Positions 45,949 through 59,880 of a stretch of DNA of 64,000 nucleotides are shown here, one piece after another (within the stretch, counting starts at the first letter, position 1; each line of letters opens with the position of its first letter). The notes beneath the pieces were generated by a model. The model searched no databases and was not told the origin of the DNA. It saw only the letters and a list, made by a program, of their open reading frames with translations. Location of the stretch: positions 25,617,205 to 25,681,204 of the forward strand of contig CM046850.1 in NCBI GenBank assembly GCA_025618425.1. The letters are read 5' to 3'. Made by a program: the position numbers and the translations under genes. Origin of the DNA: Heliocidaris tuberculata. Taxonomy: Eukaryota; Echinodermata; Echinoidea; Camarodonta; Echinometridae.

Positions 45949-46452
45949 AAGCCCCGTTTTAATAGACCGCGTCCGGACGGAGTCGGGACTGATGCCGGGT
46001 TAAAAAAGCGGGGCAGCAGGTGATAAAACCACGGATGGTCCACCCCGGCGCGCCGTCTTAACAGACGTTCGCTGAAAACCTAACCGGGTAGGTTCCCATA
46101 GTAACGTATAGAAATGCATGACTTCCTGTCGCGCGCGCGGGAGATTCAAAACGCGTGGAATGTGATATTTCTCACACGTGTTCGCGCGCCCGCGATGAGT
46201 CATTGCGCAATGTCGAGCTGTCCGGGCAGAAACTACCCCGAGAGCGGCTTAACAGAACGGCTGTCCGGAATTAGCAGGGGTACAGTCGTGATTTTACCCT
46301 CGTTGGACCTAGTCAAATTTTGGCAAAATTATACCGGGTAGATTCCGGTCAACACCTCAGTAGGAGCGGCTTAACAGGAAGGGGTAAAGAAATCTAACCC
46401 GGTATCAACCCGGTCGAGGCGTTTTAAAAAGTGTCTGTTAAGACGGGGCTTG
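45949..46452. mobile_element. TIR element, ~504 bp, GC-rich
   Basis: Ends AAGCCCCGTTTTAATAGAC and GTCTGTTAAGACGGGGCTT are inverted copies. Internal subterminal phrases such as ACCGGGTAG/ACCCGGTA and GCGGCTTAACAG recur. No open frame with a transposase motif was seen. Confidence 0.7.
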
Positions 46453-47871
46453 AAATCCCACTGCCGCACTAATATTTTTTCACATACAATGTAGTTTGTT
46501 TCTGCCCTGTAAACTGCACACATTTTTAAACACACATAAGTTTTGTTTTGTTTTGAGTTTGTTTTTTCCTTCCTAATATGAATATATTCATAATTATTAT
46601 GGTGCGGTATCACAGAAATAGAAACAAAAATAGATGACTGGCACAATGACTACGCTATGACCAGTGTGACCAGCGTTAAAAATGGAATTATGCTAGGGAG
46701 CAGCGCAAAATTCTGCTAAATCAAAAAAAAAAAAAAAATCTGCCCCAAAAAGAAGGTTTTTAAGCATTTTATATTTAGATCTCAAAAATTCTCTGACAAG
46801 CAAAAAAAAAAAAAAAAGTTATCAGCATTTTTTTTTGAGGGGGGAGGTATTTTTACTCAAAATGCTTTGACAAGCAAAAAAACACAAAAACACCAAAATC
46901 ATGCTAAAATTCTGCTAAATTGTGTCAAATTATGCAAAGCATAATGTTAGATGCTAAAGCGGTCAAAATTCTGCCAACTCTGGCAACGTTGACTATGACT
47001 GAGGAATATCCAACGTAGATGGGGTACAGGAAACTCTGGCTATCTATTGTGACGTATGATGTCATTGAACTGTGTTTGTCACGCGCACGAGCTGTGCTTT
47101 GTGTTTTGTGTGCATGAGCGCCATCTATATACAGAGCTCACTACCAAAATACATGTATATCTCATCCAGATATAACTTGAATTTTGCTAGAGTTCTACGA
47201 GTACGATTTGTTTGAATATGTTTCTCTTGAAGTTCCAAAAATAGCAAAATATTTTGTCTTGGAGGATGAAATGGAAACGAGTTGTAGCATACAAATTTCT
47301 TGTTCAATCTAAACAAAATAATTCAGTGTCACTGTTTACTTGTCACTTTGATGTGAATGCACTTTATGTAATTTTTGTTTATGATATCCAGCCAATATAT
47401 ATATATATATATATATTCATAGTGATTTTACATTGCTATTTTCGAGATCTGTCTTTCCTCTTTTTTTTAATACTAAATCTGTTAAATTATACGTGAGGTT
47501 GAAATCGTGTACATCGTGAAGTAATGTGCTAGTAATTAAACTAAATTTATAATGAATAAATTTGAGTAAGCATTTCTAATAATTGGTAGTTTTGTAGTAG
47601 ATACAAGTAGATAATTATACTTATATTTCCAGCAGATTTACCTGCTCTGTTTACTAGGAGACAATATAATTTTACCTATTTCTTATTCCAGGAGCTGTGA
47701 TATCAAACATGTAATACTGTCAAGAGACAAAGGAGATTGATATTGTAATTCTCTTGATTAATAAAATTTATTTTTCAAGAAAAAAATTATGGGGTACATG
47801 GGGGAATGTGATGACCCGGATATCCCGCAGGCTATTCCATTTGGGTGGTATAACGAAATTTAAAAATGACG
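46453..47871. repeat. Dispersed repeat fragment and non-coding DNA
   Basis: 46735-46890 is an inverted relative of 8285-8430 (CTCTGACAAGC with poly-A, then ATCAGCATTTT). AAATTCTGCTAAAT is duplicated near 46708 and 46908. A small (TA)n lies at 47396-47414. AATAAAATTTATTTTTCAAG is at 47759-47778. No gene seen. Confidence 0.5.
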
Positions 47872-48652
47872 AGTTTCATTCCAAAAGGAGCTAAATCCAT
47901 ATTTAGCGTTTTTGAGTAAATTATAAAGGTTTTTTTTAATTTACCACGTTCCCTTGTCCACTGTTACTTTATGATATATAGGGCTATTGTCTTAGATTAA
48001 TTCAATCATGTTTTTAAAAATGTAGCAATTAGTTTCAATTTTTCATAATTTTTTATAATTTTAATTTCCATGGATTTAGCTCCTTTCAGAATGAAACCTT
48101 AGTCGAACATCTATTTCTGCACATTTTGAGACGTTTGACAATTAAAATTCAACAGGAAACACATTATTATTGCGAGCAGAGTACATTTTTTCTGATGTTT
48201 ATTTGTTGAGAATTTCGGAAACAAAATTTGAAAGAATTTCTTACCTTTTCTAAAGACGGGGATATTTCGATGATTCATTCCAAAAGAAGCTAAATCCAAA
48301 ATATTCATAAGAATATTAAAACTCGGTTAATTATTGTCAAAAATTTTGCACTGATGATGTGGACTGGTAGCCGCAACATGTGCTTAAAAATCTTATTACA
48401 TAGCTTTAGGGAATGTGGTTCAATGAACAAATCCTAAATGACCAAAGTGGATTTAGCTCCTTTTGGAATAAAACCGTTTTGGATTTAGCTCCTTTTTGAA
48501 TGAAACCTAAATTTCTAACAACATTTTTTCAACTTTCCAAAATATATTTTTAATTGCGATAAGATGCATTTGATTCCCACGTCTGAGATAAACATATTTA
48601 TCTTTAAAAATCAATTTTAGTCAAAAATGGATTTAGCTCCTTTTGGAATTAA
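47872..48652. repeat. Six related ~26 bp motifs in mixed orientation
   Basis: GGATTTAGCTCCTTTTGGAA with a GAAAC-type end occurs at 48071-48098, 48448-48475, 48481-48508 and 48629-48650 on the plus strand, and inverted at 47872-47899 and 48273-48299. The first four form two inverted pairs ~230 and ~200 bp apart. The DNA between motifs is not visibly repeated. Confidence 0.75.
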
Positions 48653-49479
48653 GCTTTTCATATATAAAAACTACCTTCTCATGGCTGGGATTCGTGTGCC
48701 ATTCCCATTGATTCACGTCATCATTACGGAGTCAAGTGATACACTCATGAGAAGCTCAAGCAAATAGCTCCAAAATTAAAAGAATATGGATAAATGAGTT
48801 TAGAAAATTCGGAAAAGTTCCCTTCTCAAAATTGCAAAACAGCATTCTTCTGAATTTTAGATAATAAATTGAACCTATAAAAGTTAATAAATATGTTCTG
48901 CTTGCTGTGTTTGTGTTAGAGACTTCTTGTTCACAAAAACAGGAGTCGTTTCAGTTAAGATAGACTATCAAAGACTTATCACTTCATAGGTATTGCTCTT
49001 CATTCTTTTTTCGAAGTCTATCATAATCTTGCAAATATTATGAAAGCAAATATTATCAAAGCAAACATTTTATCTGCAGTTCAATTATACTAAACAAATA
49101 AAGATGATTGTATAAAGAAAAGATCGGTCTCTGCCTCACTATATTGATATGTCAAAGTCGCCCATCACCCAATCGAAAATTCTAAGCCACAGTCTGTTCT
49201 CTAACGTGATGAAAGCTCATTGCTGATTGGTTCAAGAGTTTTGACAGCTTTGGTGTAATTTCAGTCGATGTCATGTCGTTTTTCTTGCAACAAATCCCAG
49301 CTGGCCCCGGTTCACATTATTTTCAGTTCGGAAAAGTGGTAATATCATGGACACATCATTTGTCATATCATATTCATGATGTGTATTTTTGTTTTTTCCA
49401 TGTTATCCTGACTGTGACATTTACGTTAATTTATTTGATAAGTGATAAATTCCAATCAATTTTGATATTTAGGCAGCTT

Positions 49480-49522
<43 letters not shown>

Positions 49523-51959
49523 TTATTTCATGCAGTTTTCATTTATAGGCAAAATGCAATATCAATAACAATAGCAATAATAGTAATAGTTGTGATGATG
49601 AAGGTAATTATAGCAGTATAGTAGTAGTGCTATATAGTTAGTACTACTACTACTGCTTCTATTACTAATTGTAATTGATAATAATCATCATCTTAATGAT
49701 AATAATAGATTCATAATATGGGTCTCTATCCGAGAATCTTGTTTTATTATGCGCTATATCAAGATATTGTTATGATTTTTATTATTGTTATGATGATGAT
49801 GATTATAATAATTATTATTATTATTATTGATGTTATTATTGTTATTATAACTATTATCACCATCATGCATCATCTCTCAAAGTCACATCCCGGTAATAGG
49901 AATCATGGGAAAATTTTGGTTATTCTTTATAAAATTTCCTTTTGGAATTAAAATACTTCATCCTTCATAAGGCGTATTGTGTATCTTCCTTTCTAAATAT
50001 ATAGTGATTCTGAGGAGAGAGAGAGAGAGAGAGAAGGCCTGAGAGAAAGCGCACACGTGTGAGTAGAGACAGGTCGAAATCCAAGTTACTTTACTCAAAT
50101 GATGATAGAATAATGCACAGGACAAGACGAATAAGAGCAGCATTCGAAGTAGCCTCCACAACTCCAATACCTGTATGCAGTCTGTATCACAACAGTATTC
50201 AGGGATCGTCTTGTATGTTCGACTAACTCTACGCTCTAGACCTAGCGCATGCCCATATTAGCCATTGCCAGGCATCTGGGCATGATATGAAAAGAGCGAG
50301 CGCACACACACGTATCGCCAAATTAGCAACACGCACTCAGCAACCCCACACACTTCCAGGGCCGCACAAAATCGCCGCACACTGATCGTGCTGATACCAG
50401 GGAAATACCGTGACACGAAAACGAACATGTAGGCCTAGGGGATTTCCAAGCGGAGGACTCCCCAAATTAGCGGGTCTCTATCAGCACGCGTCTTGCGAGC
50501 TCAGATTTTAATTTAGGATTCAAATATATGCGAATATTGATCGGTTGCCCTGGCTTGAACCATGCAAAAATAAATTCGAGGATGTAATTAAGTTAAGTGG
50601 GTAGATGCTATTTTGTCATTGGCCATATGCTGCACGATTGGCTCGAAGAAAGAAACATGCAGCTCGGGGGGGGGGGGGGGGGTTAAAGAATTATTAGGCA
50701 TTACTACAATGATTCAAGTCAATATTAGAGGTGACATTATCTGAGATACAAAGGACACGGATTTCCCCATACAAGTGTGTCTAATTTGAGACGGCAGGAT
50801 TAATTATTCATATCCCTCACATTGCTGAGGAACTTCATATTTTTAAATACACAAAAGTTTATAATTCTTTTAAAGAAAATTTAATACAGCTTAACAAAAA
50901 TATAAACATTTTCTTGGATGATATACTAATAATGTTATCAAACAATATACCAGTCACAATAATAGAATTTGCATTAATTACCAAGAGCATGGAAAGCGGT
51001 ATTTCTGTGATATTATAACAGTACAGTTACTCTGTTTACTTATCATATTTTAAAGGGTTCAAAGGGTTCCATGCGTTAGTAAATCCAAATTCAGCGGAAC
51101 AAAATAATAGGGACCTCAAATAATCTTTCCCTAACTGCAAATACATTGCAAGCATATTTTAGTTGTCTTGGTACTATACGCTGGAGGGTTTATATATTAC
51201 ATCGGACATCCATGCTATTTTTCCTTTCCAATTTGTCGCCCGAATATGGCCTGTTATGCTAGATCCAGTCAAGCGCGGAAAACATAACCGAACCATTTAA
51301 ATTGGCAACACGATTTCATATCGCACGAACTTGCCGGTTACATTATATTTGTTTACGCTCAGTGCACAGTAGGTGTGAGTTTACGTGCCATTGTGGTATA
51401 TTGCTGGTTTTGTTTGTTCGCTGATCTTCTGAATACGGAGGCGTACTAGGCCTAAACAGGTTAGGACATGTATATGCGGGAAAAATATGTATTTCGAAAT
51501 TTCGAAAATAGTATGGGACAGAAAAGTGGGGTTTCGTAATAGCCATAGGCAGTGCGCATGTAAAGAGGCGTGTTAGGAAATGTCTACATGTATTGTCTGT
51601 AGTTTATTTTGTTATTCATTTTTTTATTTTTGACAACAAAAAAAGTACAGTCATCACGAGTCAGACTCGGGTCAAAATTTGTTGTTTTGAAGTATTTTTG
51701 TCGTATGTAATAAGCTTCCTCATTTGATATTAGTCATATTCCTAAGCAAAAATGATTTTTCTCTTTGTCACTATCCAAAGGAAACATAAGCATGTAAATT
51801 CATGTATTACATTGAAGCAGGAGAAAATATAGAAATAGATCAAATGGGAATTAAATAAAAGGTACACGTAGTTGACAGAATAAGGAAATATTAGGGTCAT
51901 TTTGTTTGTTTGATTCTCTCGAAAAGAGAGAGGACAAATTATAAAGGGAAGCATATGAA
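48653..51959. other. Intergenic, simple repeats only
   Basis: Poly-A at 49483-49517, GAT/ATT-type triplets at 49570-49870, (GA)n at 50015-50033, poly-G at 50666-50682 and AAAGGGTTC duplicated at 51053-51069. 50200-50560 is less AT-rich but has no long frame. No gene supported. Confidence 0.5.
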
Positions 51960-52216
51960 AATTAGAGGAGTGGAAAGACATATTATGGCAGAAAAGATAA
52001 AAGAGAAATAAAGAGAGAGACAGGCCGGGTATATTAGGGAGGGGAAATTTGAATTAAAGCAAGAGAAAAAAGAAAGAAAGAGGCAGAGAATGTTATAAAG
52101 GAATGATAAAATGATACAGATGAGGGTAACTACTAAGGGGAGGAGAAAAATATTAGAGATAAAGTGACAGAAAGTGAGGTACACCAATAAAATTGAGCAG
52201 AAACTGATTGAAAAAA

Positions 52217-52283
<67 letters not shown>

Positions 52284-52330
52284 GTGTGTGTGTTTTTTTT
52301 TCATATTCTTCTTTCACCCCCCCCCCCCCC
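51960..52330. repeat. Purine-rich stretch, (TA)n and poly-C
   Basis: A/G-rich DNA at 51960-52200 is followed by (TA)n at 52217-52281 and poly-C at 52317-52330. Nothing coding. Confidence 0.8.
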
Positions 52331-52823
52331 GTTTCTTTTATTTTTCCTCCCCTTTTCTCTAACGCTTTTTGGGGATCTTCATTTTTTAACTTAATAGTGC
52401 TAAAGCCGGCATGCTTCTTTTAATGCATTGACTGTTACTATTTTTATTTTTCAAAGAGGGGTCTATGAAATACAGGCCGTGCTTTCTTAATAGACCCTCC
52501 ACTCATGTCTTCCTTGGCAATGTTTAGATCATACCAATTGCTTTATCAATGTAAATCAAACGCAAGTCTACTGAATTATGGTCTGTTATATCTATGTCTG
52601 TGCATATAATTGTTATGTTCTTGCCCTTCATTTTGTTATGTACTGGTTTTAACAAAATAAAAGACATAAGTGGAAATCAATCAACTTTGATACTTTAAAT
52701 GTAGTGATGTGGAGAGATACATACATGTATATGAATGTGAGAGGAGAAAATGCAAGATAGAGGTAGTAAGTGAAGAGTGGATATAATATATGGAGAGGAT
52801 CGTGTTAAATGAATAAGTAGCAA

Positions 52824-53011
52824 AAACACGATAAAAACTATTTTCGAAAAATCAACTGAAGGCAATTTCAATAGCCCTGTAAATCACCTTTAGAAATGTG
52901 CGAACATTACAATGGCGTATTACGTAATCCGAAACTGATTTCTATGGGCAGTACAATAGGCCTTTGAAATTGCCCTTGAGTTTATTTTTCGAAAGTAGTT
53001 TTTATCGTGTT
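52824..53011. mobile_element. 188 bp MITE with ~50 bp TIRs
   Basis: It begins AACACGATAAAAACTATTTT and ends AGTAGTTTTTATCGTGTT, with AAGGCAATTTCAATAG inverted as CTTTGAAATTGCCCTT. A short palindrome (GTATTACGTAAT) is at the centre. Confidence 0.8.
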
Positions 53012-53260
53012 CAAAATAAATCTTAAGTTTAATGGAGAGTGATAGAAATATATAAAAGGATGAGAATCAAGGAGAAATTAGAGTGAATAATAAGATAAAA
53101 AATTAAGAAAGAGTAATTAGAGAAAAGAGGGAGAGAAAGAAAGAGGGGGGTATACAGAGGAGTACATACAAGTGAAACGGTGGAGTATAAGGAAAATATA
53201 TATATATCACAAAATGTTCATAGGAACAAAGTTCCGACAAAATGCAGTGTTAAAGATATG

Positions 53261-53411
53261 TAGAAAATGAAGTTCACAACATCGTATAGAATACAAACAC
53301 GACAAGCGCTTTCTCTTCACCTGAAGAGAATAAATCGAAAGCGCTTGGGAAGTTAAAAACATGCTCCTCGTGTGTATTATATACGATGTTGTGAACTTTA
53401 TTTTCTATATA
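53261..53411. mobile_element. Hairpin element with ribozyme-like core beside TA repeats
   Basis: 53261-53300 (GAAGTTCACAACATCGTATA) is inverted at 53370-53407. Inside, AAGCGCTTTC and GAAAGCGCTT flank CTGAAGAGAATAAATCGAAA, which resembles the CTGA...GA...GAAA order of a hammerhead. The resemblance is partial. Confidence 0.5.
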
Positions 53412-54526
53412 TACGTATATATGTATATATATGTACATGAAAAGAAAATGATACTATACGTCAAGAGGAGTTTGAGAAAAGTATGTTAGAAAGAGAGATC
53501 AATATAGGGGAGTGGATAAAAGGGAGATAAAAAGAGGTAAACATAAAAGGCGAAGGCAAATAAGGGATTAAGAGCCATGAAAGAGATATATAAAGGAAGG
53601 AGATTTAGAGAGGAGAATGATGAAAATAAAGATAGTAAATGTTGAGAGTAGATAGATTTGTCTAAAATGAAGTACATAAGTTGGAAGTGGTAGAAAGGTA
53701 CTGTAGTTGTAGAAGAAATTAAGATTATAGTTTAGAGAGATACATATTAAATATTGGGGAATGAGTGGATAGATTAAATAGAAAGAAGAGAGTGAGAGAC
53801 ACGGATAGTAGGTAGATATATATTTAAATGGGTGGTATATTATTGGGTGATATAAATAGAGATGTTAAATTAAGGGAGGATATTCTGTAGTGATAGAGAA
53901 ATATAACTACATTAACGTGGAGAAATGAGAAGGGGGTTGAAGAGAAACAAGAAGGGGGCAGCATCCATTCACTAGCCTCTCAGTCGCTGAGGTGGGAAAT
54001 GTTAACATGGTTAAAGAGAAACCCAGACGATACTTAATTTCTCATCATGAACGCATGGAATCTTTCCTTTAATATGCTGGGGATCCAACCGAATTTTCGA
54101 TTTGCAAGCGTTATATTAAATGAACGTCTAAACTGTATTGCTGTAAAAACATTCAACTATGATTACCTCTAGCTGACACTTCGATGTCTGTAGAAATCAT
54201 TAAATACCCGTCAGATAAGAATAGGGCATACAGCCTTAAGTATAAAGGAAGAATGGGAGCTCTATTTATAAATGGGCGGAGAGAAAGAGAAAAAGTTTAT
54301 GTAAATGTATAAAAAGACCCCCCCCAAAAAAAAACAAAAAACAAACAAAACAAAACAAAACAAAAACAAAACAAAGCAAAACAAACCAAAAAACAAAGAA
54401 TAAAAAAAACACACACAAAAAAAAAAAGTGAAAAGAAGTGAAGAGAGGCAGAAGAAAAAGAATAATGGAAAGTTTGCCCAAAATTACAAATCTTTAAATC
54501 AGAAAAAAAAGGCAAATGATATGACT

Positions 54527-54528
<2 letters not shown>
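53412..54528. other. A/G-rich intergenic DNA
   Basis: Long purine-biased stretches, and an ACAAA-rich low-complexity block at 54318-54425. No gene seen. Confidence 0.5.
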
Positions 54529-55243
<715 letters not shown>

Positions 55244-55599
55244 TTAAAGGGTACCAGTCACCTTCAAAAATATTTTTGTATAGCTAATTTGTAGAAAATT
55301 AACCTCAAAAATTTTACCCGGCATACTATAGGTTAAAGGTCAGAGTATGACGGGAGTAAAGGATAATATAAACACCAAGCGAAAAGAACCCAAATTCGGA
55401 CTTGAGTTCCGTGCGTGCCATTTCCTAGGCGAGTGTTACGGGTCTACCCTCAAAGTCGCTTTTTCGTATATTACATTCATTGTATTTGAATTTGCATTAT
55501 TTCTGTATAGAAGTAGAATTAGAAACTTATATTTTGACTGCAGTATAGTAGTTACGTGGATACAGATCAAAATATTTTTAGGTGGTTGGTCCCCTTTAA
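55244..55599. mobile_element. TTAA-bounded element (family B)
   Basis: TTAAAGGGTACCAGTCACCT to AGGTGGTTGGTCCCCTTTAA; TIRs continue into AAAAATATTTT. Same family as 38687-39060. Confidence 0.7.
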
Positions 55600-56293
55600 T
55601 CTCCTCACTCTCATATCATCAAGGAGTCATCCGGTCATCAATCGCATTCACAACAGTACAATGTTACAAGGTTTACCCATGGGCAAGAATACTGAGGGGG
55701 GAAGGTGGAGGGGGACACACCCCAACGTTGATTGTCAGAGAATTTAAAGAGGCACCCAATAATGCGATGACCTTTACCTTTTATGCTTTTTTATGCTAGT
55801 CAGATATTTTTGGAGTACACACACACACACACACACACACACAATCTGATGAATAACAAAAAAGTATACATGTGTATACATACTTTATGCCAGCAAAGCA
55901 AGTTATCAAGGCAAATAAAGTGACGCCCCCCCCCCCCCCAAGATCGATTTTTGCCCATGGATTTACCATATGGAATATCTAATATAATGACAAGTACCTT
56001 TAGGGGAAAAAATTCATTCATTCTCTACTTATATTTCATTATATTTATTATATGTTATATACAATGTCTCTTTAGCATTAAATCAAATTTGCAGTACATA
56101 AAAATGATAAAAATAAAGAAAGAAGTGTTCTTTTTAAAAGACACATGTTCCTCAGATTTGTCTTTCACAATCAACAAGTAATTAAAGCCTATTCTAACAA
56201 GTGAATTGGGTAAATTGAATACGGCGGTTAGTCACTTCTTGCTCAAAAGGCATATTAAGGAAATGATACAAAGTGGGAAAAACAGTATTTGGA
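55600..56293. other. Intergenic; (CA)n and poly-C
   Basis: (CA)n at 55817-55843 and poly-C at 55926-55938. No gene. Confidence 0.5.
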
Positions 56294-56818
56294 CGGGGAA
56301 ACATCTTATTCCAGTTGATTCGACATCGTGATGGTCACATGGTGGTACGAAACAATGTTCATTTTGTGGATTAATAAAGATACTAGCAAACGAATTTGTC
56401 ATATTGGCACAAAAATAATTTCAACCGGGTGTATTAGTGTTCTCAATGGGATAGTGAATAATATATTATTAGTTTTTGGAAGGAAAAACATCTTATTCCA
56501 GGTGTTTTGACATTGTGATCGTACGAAACAATGTTCATTTTGTGGATTAAAAATAGATACTGGCAAACGAATTTGTGATAATGGCACAAAAAATAATTTC
56601 AACCTGGTGTATTAGTGTTCTCATTGGGATAGTGCAATAACATTAGTATTTTTTGGACGGGATAACATCTTATTCCATACAGTTGTTTTGACATTGTGAT
56701 GGTACGAAACAATGTTCATTTTGTGGATTAAAAAAGATACTAGCAAACGAATTTGTGATAATGGCACATAAATAATTTCAACAGGGTGTATTAGTGTTCT
56801 CACTGGTACAGTTCAATA
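56294..56818. repeat. Three ~180 bp tandem repeats
   Basis: Units begin near 56297, 56479 and 56658. They share AACATCTTATTCCA, GTACGAAACAATGTTCATTT, GCAAACGAATTTGT and GTATTAGTGTTCTCA. Unit 1 is the most diverged. Confidence 0.85.
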
Positions 56819-57596
56819 AAATAGGATACAAAAAAAAGGGAGAAATCAAATATCTTCCTTCATTTTCGGGTAGAATTAACACAACCTATTGAAATAGTTT
56901 AAAATTTAAAGGGGATTCTCATTGTATAATTATACATCGTATATCTATTTCACGGAGGATGATTATCACTTTTTGTACTCATATACCCCTGTACATATTA
57001 TCTAATCTCTTGTTCCTCAGTAAATATAGAATAATGCCCCCTCTAAAGCCCCACTCTATATTTCAGTTTCGATAACTGACAAGGATATATTAATGTTCTA
57101 CGAATGAAAGCGTTCTCGTTTACAAAAGACGACGGTAAATCTATTTTCACAATCCACATTAAGACTTTTCACATGTCTTTCAGACACCAACGCAAAAACG
57201 TGAAGCTTACGGACACATAAAAGTTCAGCTGCTAAGAATGTTTGTGAATAAGAGTGCCTTCGTAACCTGGCGTAAGGCTCAAAGATAATATCTGCTCCCT
57301 ACCATGTAGGTGTTTCCATCTGGCTGCAGAGAGCGTTATTCAGTCTTCTGCCTATCTTCGTCAATCAGAAAGTGATGATTCTACATTGGAATATAATCAC
57401 AGAGGTATTTGGAAAGGCAAATGAAAGACAGTTCACTTCATAATTTCAATCTCTATTACAGAGATGCAAGGAAAATGGCAGAGAGATTTGTATGTGTTTA
57501 TGCATGTTAATGAAAGAACATGTTAAACATGTTACAAGAGAAATCAAGAAGAAAAAAGTAAAATACAAAGATGAAAACGAATCACGAATGCATATA
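56819..57596. other. Intergenic, nothing recognised
   Basis: No open frame, clear repeat or splice-bounded exon was found. Confidence 0.45.
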
Positions 57597-57760
57597 TAAT
57601 ATATATATATATATATATACATATTCATAAAGTTCCAAAAATTCTGCGACGGAGATTGAAAAAAGAGAGACACACAGAATAAATCACTGTTAGACATAAA
57701 AAGTTCTAACGTAGGTTTTGTGTCTAACGGAGTGATTTATTGTGTCTCCCTCCACATATG

Positions 57761-57835
<75 letters not shown>

Positions 57836-57945
57836 ATATATAGATATACATATATACACATGTATATATACATGTAAACATATTTTTTATAATCCTTATC
57901 CCTGACAAAGGAATGTGGTCGTTCTGAAAATTTGGAAAATATATA
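57597..57945. repeat. Hairpin, TA tract and ribozyme-like phrase
   Basis: (TA)n at 57597-57618. 57664-57699 (AGAGACACACAGAATAAATC) is inverted at 57719-57754. (TA)n and (TG)n occupy 57766-57850. CCTGACAAAGGAATGTGG and TTCTGAAAA follow at 57901-57930, similar to a decayed CTGATGA...GAAA core. Confidence 0.6.
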
Positions 57946-58220
57946 TTATAAATTTAATTGGCATTGATGCGTTACTAGTCTCATCTTTTTATACTTATAT
58001 AAGTTCACACACAAAGAGAAAGAGAGAGAGAGAGAGAAAATAGTTTACTAGTACTTGGATGGATTTTTGTAAAGTAGTAAAACTGTGTTTTGGTTGTAAC
58101 TGTAATTATTAAGTAATGACTTTGCGTAGAGGTCACCATTAATAGTGGATGAAATGTATTAGACACTAATGACAGGGTGAGACAACTTTAAATGGTTTAA
58201 CTGTATTAAGGGAATACTTT

Positions 58221-58637
58221 TTAACCCTTTCAGGACAAGAGTTATTTAAGGGCTAAATTGATCACATTTTGTTCTTCAAATTGGCAACAATAATAGTTTT
58301 TTTTTAGTGCTACAAGATTTTAATAAGTGGTAATGTCTTTGAAAACAATATACATGGTTAAAAGAATTGTCGAAAAGTTGAAAAAGTTGCAAATTTCGAC
58401 TAAAAAAAACAACATGATTTTGAACCTCTCAATGTGTTGCCAATTTAAGGATTTTAAAGCTTATTCTCCCTTTTAAAATTTCTGGGATCAATTGCAGTTT
58501 GGTCATTTAACAAAAATGGACATAGTGTGCAGCAATTTTTGCTCTTTCTACTCATGCATCTGGTATATTTTTTAGAGCTCTGAATCAAAAGTTATTGAGC
58601 CAAACCACAAAATGTGGTCAATTGTCTTGAAAGGGTC
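58221..58637. mobile_element. TTAA element (family C), inverted relative to intron 8 copy
   Basis: It begins TTAACCCTTTCAGGACA and ends near GTCTTGAAAGGGTC. The body is the reverse complement of 32981-33394 with moderate divergence (CAAAACCACAAAATGTGGTC-type block near the end). Confidence 0.75.
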
Positions 58638-59686
58638 TTGGGGAAAAAATCGAAACAAACATGGAAGGTAAATGAAGAAGGTAGACGAAGAATAAAAACA
58701 ATCTGTCCATTATTGGTAACGTAATAATCCGTGTAAAACTAGCAAAATATTTTTAGGCATAGTAACAGACAGTGATCTGAAGTGGATATACATGTATATG
58801 TATATATTACAGAAACTGTCTAATACTGCAGGATTTTTTGAGTAAGTTAAAGTTCTACCTTCTCAGTATTCATATATAAGGAAACTATCAACTAATTATG
58901 TAAACTAGCAGAACCATAGCAAATGCTAGCAAACAAAAGGAACCTCGTTCTTCATACAAGAAAATGCTTCTCTATGACAAAGAAATACTTACTTGAATAA
59001 TAGGAATTATAGGTTTCATCATCAAGCTTTTGATTTATATTATCAAGCCTTTGAGTAGCTTGGCATTTCAATTGACTTTTATCAGCGAAGATCAGCTGTT
59101 ATTCTTGCATCTTTGAATGTTTCATTTTCTCTTCGATAGATTATACTTTACTGCACTTACAGGATTAAAAAAAAAAAGAAATCAAATGAATCAATCAAAC
59201 TATTTTGCCTTATTTAACAGCAGCATTATCAAATTACTCGGTTCAAAAAGTGTGGGTAAAAAACCCCAAAGTATTTGCTTGTCAGAAAATTTTCTGAGAT
59301 TTGTCCACCCCCCCCCCCCCCCAAATTTTGCAAAACCCTAGATCAGCCCCTGGTTCAGGTTCCCGGTATAACTGTGCTTCGTCGCACATAATGAATAGAA
59401 TTGTTCTCATGCAAGCATTTTCCTGAGCTTGATTTATAGATACGGTCCAATGTCTTCCTTTATACTGGGTAAAAGGTTTACTATTGAACCACTATACTTG
59501 TACATATTTCTTAATGTTTGCCAGATAGAAATTTTATATCTCCATACTTAAATGGGGTTTTTTATGTTGCTCCCTTGAAAGGAGAAAATAAATTTTAAGT
59601 TTGTCATTTGATTCATCCCAGTAATGTGTACAACACGCCCAAAATGATATGTGATTTCAAGAAATTGAAAGTTGCTTGATACGAAC
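58638..59686. other. Non-coding; possible intron of the minus-strand gene
   Basis: Poly-A near 59167-59178 and poly-C at 59308-59322. No further minus-strand exon with acceptor, protein-like frame and donor was identified. Confidence 0.4.
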
Positions 59687-59849
59687 CTTCCTGTGGTCTT
59701 TTCCTCTTCACTTCGTTAGACGTCGGATAGGTCGCCGTCTGAGCCACCCATAGTTTGAGGTCGTTTCCCGGCGTAGGACCTGGCGTGGATACCGTGCTCA
59801 CGGTCTGCTGCTGCTGGGGCGTGGTCTTGTTTTCGCTTGCCGTAGCCAT
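59687..59849 (-). CDS. Probable first coding exon of a minus-strand gene (partial, unknown)
   Basis: A minus-strand exon is bounded by a good acceptor (CTTAAATGCAG, exon from 59880) and a donor at 59686 (GAAG|GTTCGT; GTATCA four bases further is an alternative). The ATG at 59849 has strong context (TTACCATGG). The 54 codons encode MATASENKTTPQQQQTVSTV, a Ser/Thr/Pro-rich stretch, and LKLWVAQTATYPTSNEVKRK. The start is polar and disordered and ends in a basic KRKRP patch. Base composition is clearly richer in G+C than the surroundings. No domain is recognised, and the following exons, which should lie at lower coordinates starting in phase 1, were not found. Confidence 0.5.
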
Positions 59850-59880
59850 GGTAACAAGATGACAGTTGTTGTACTTCAGC

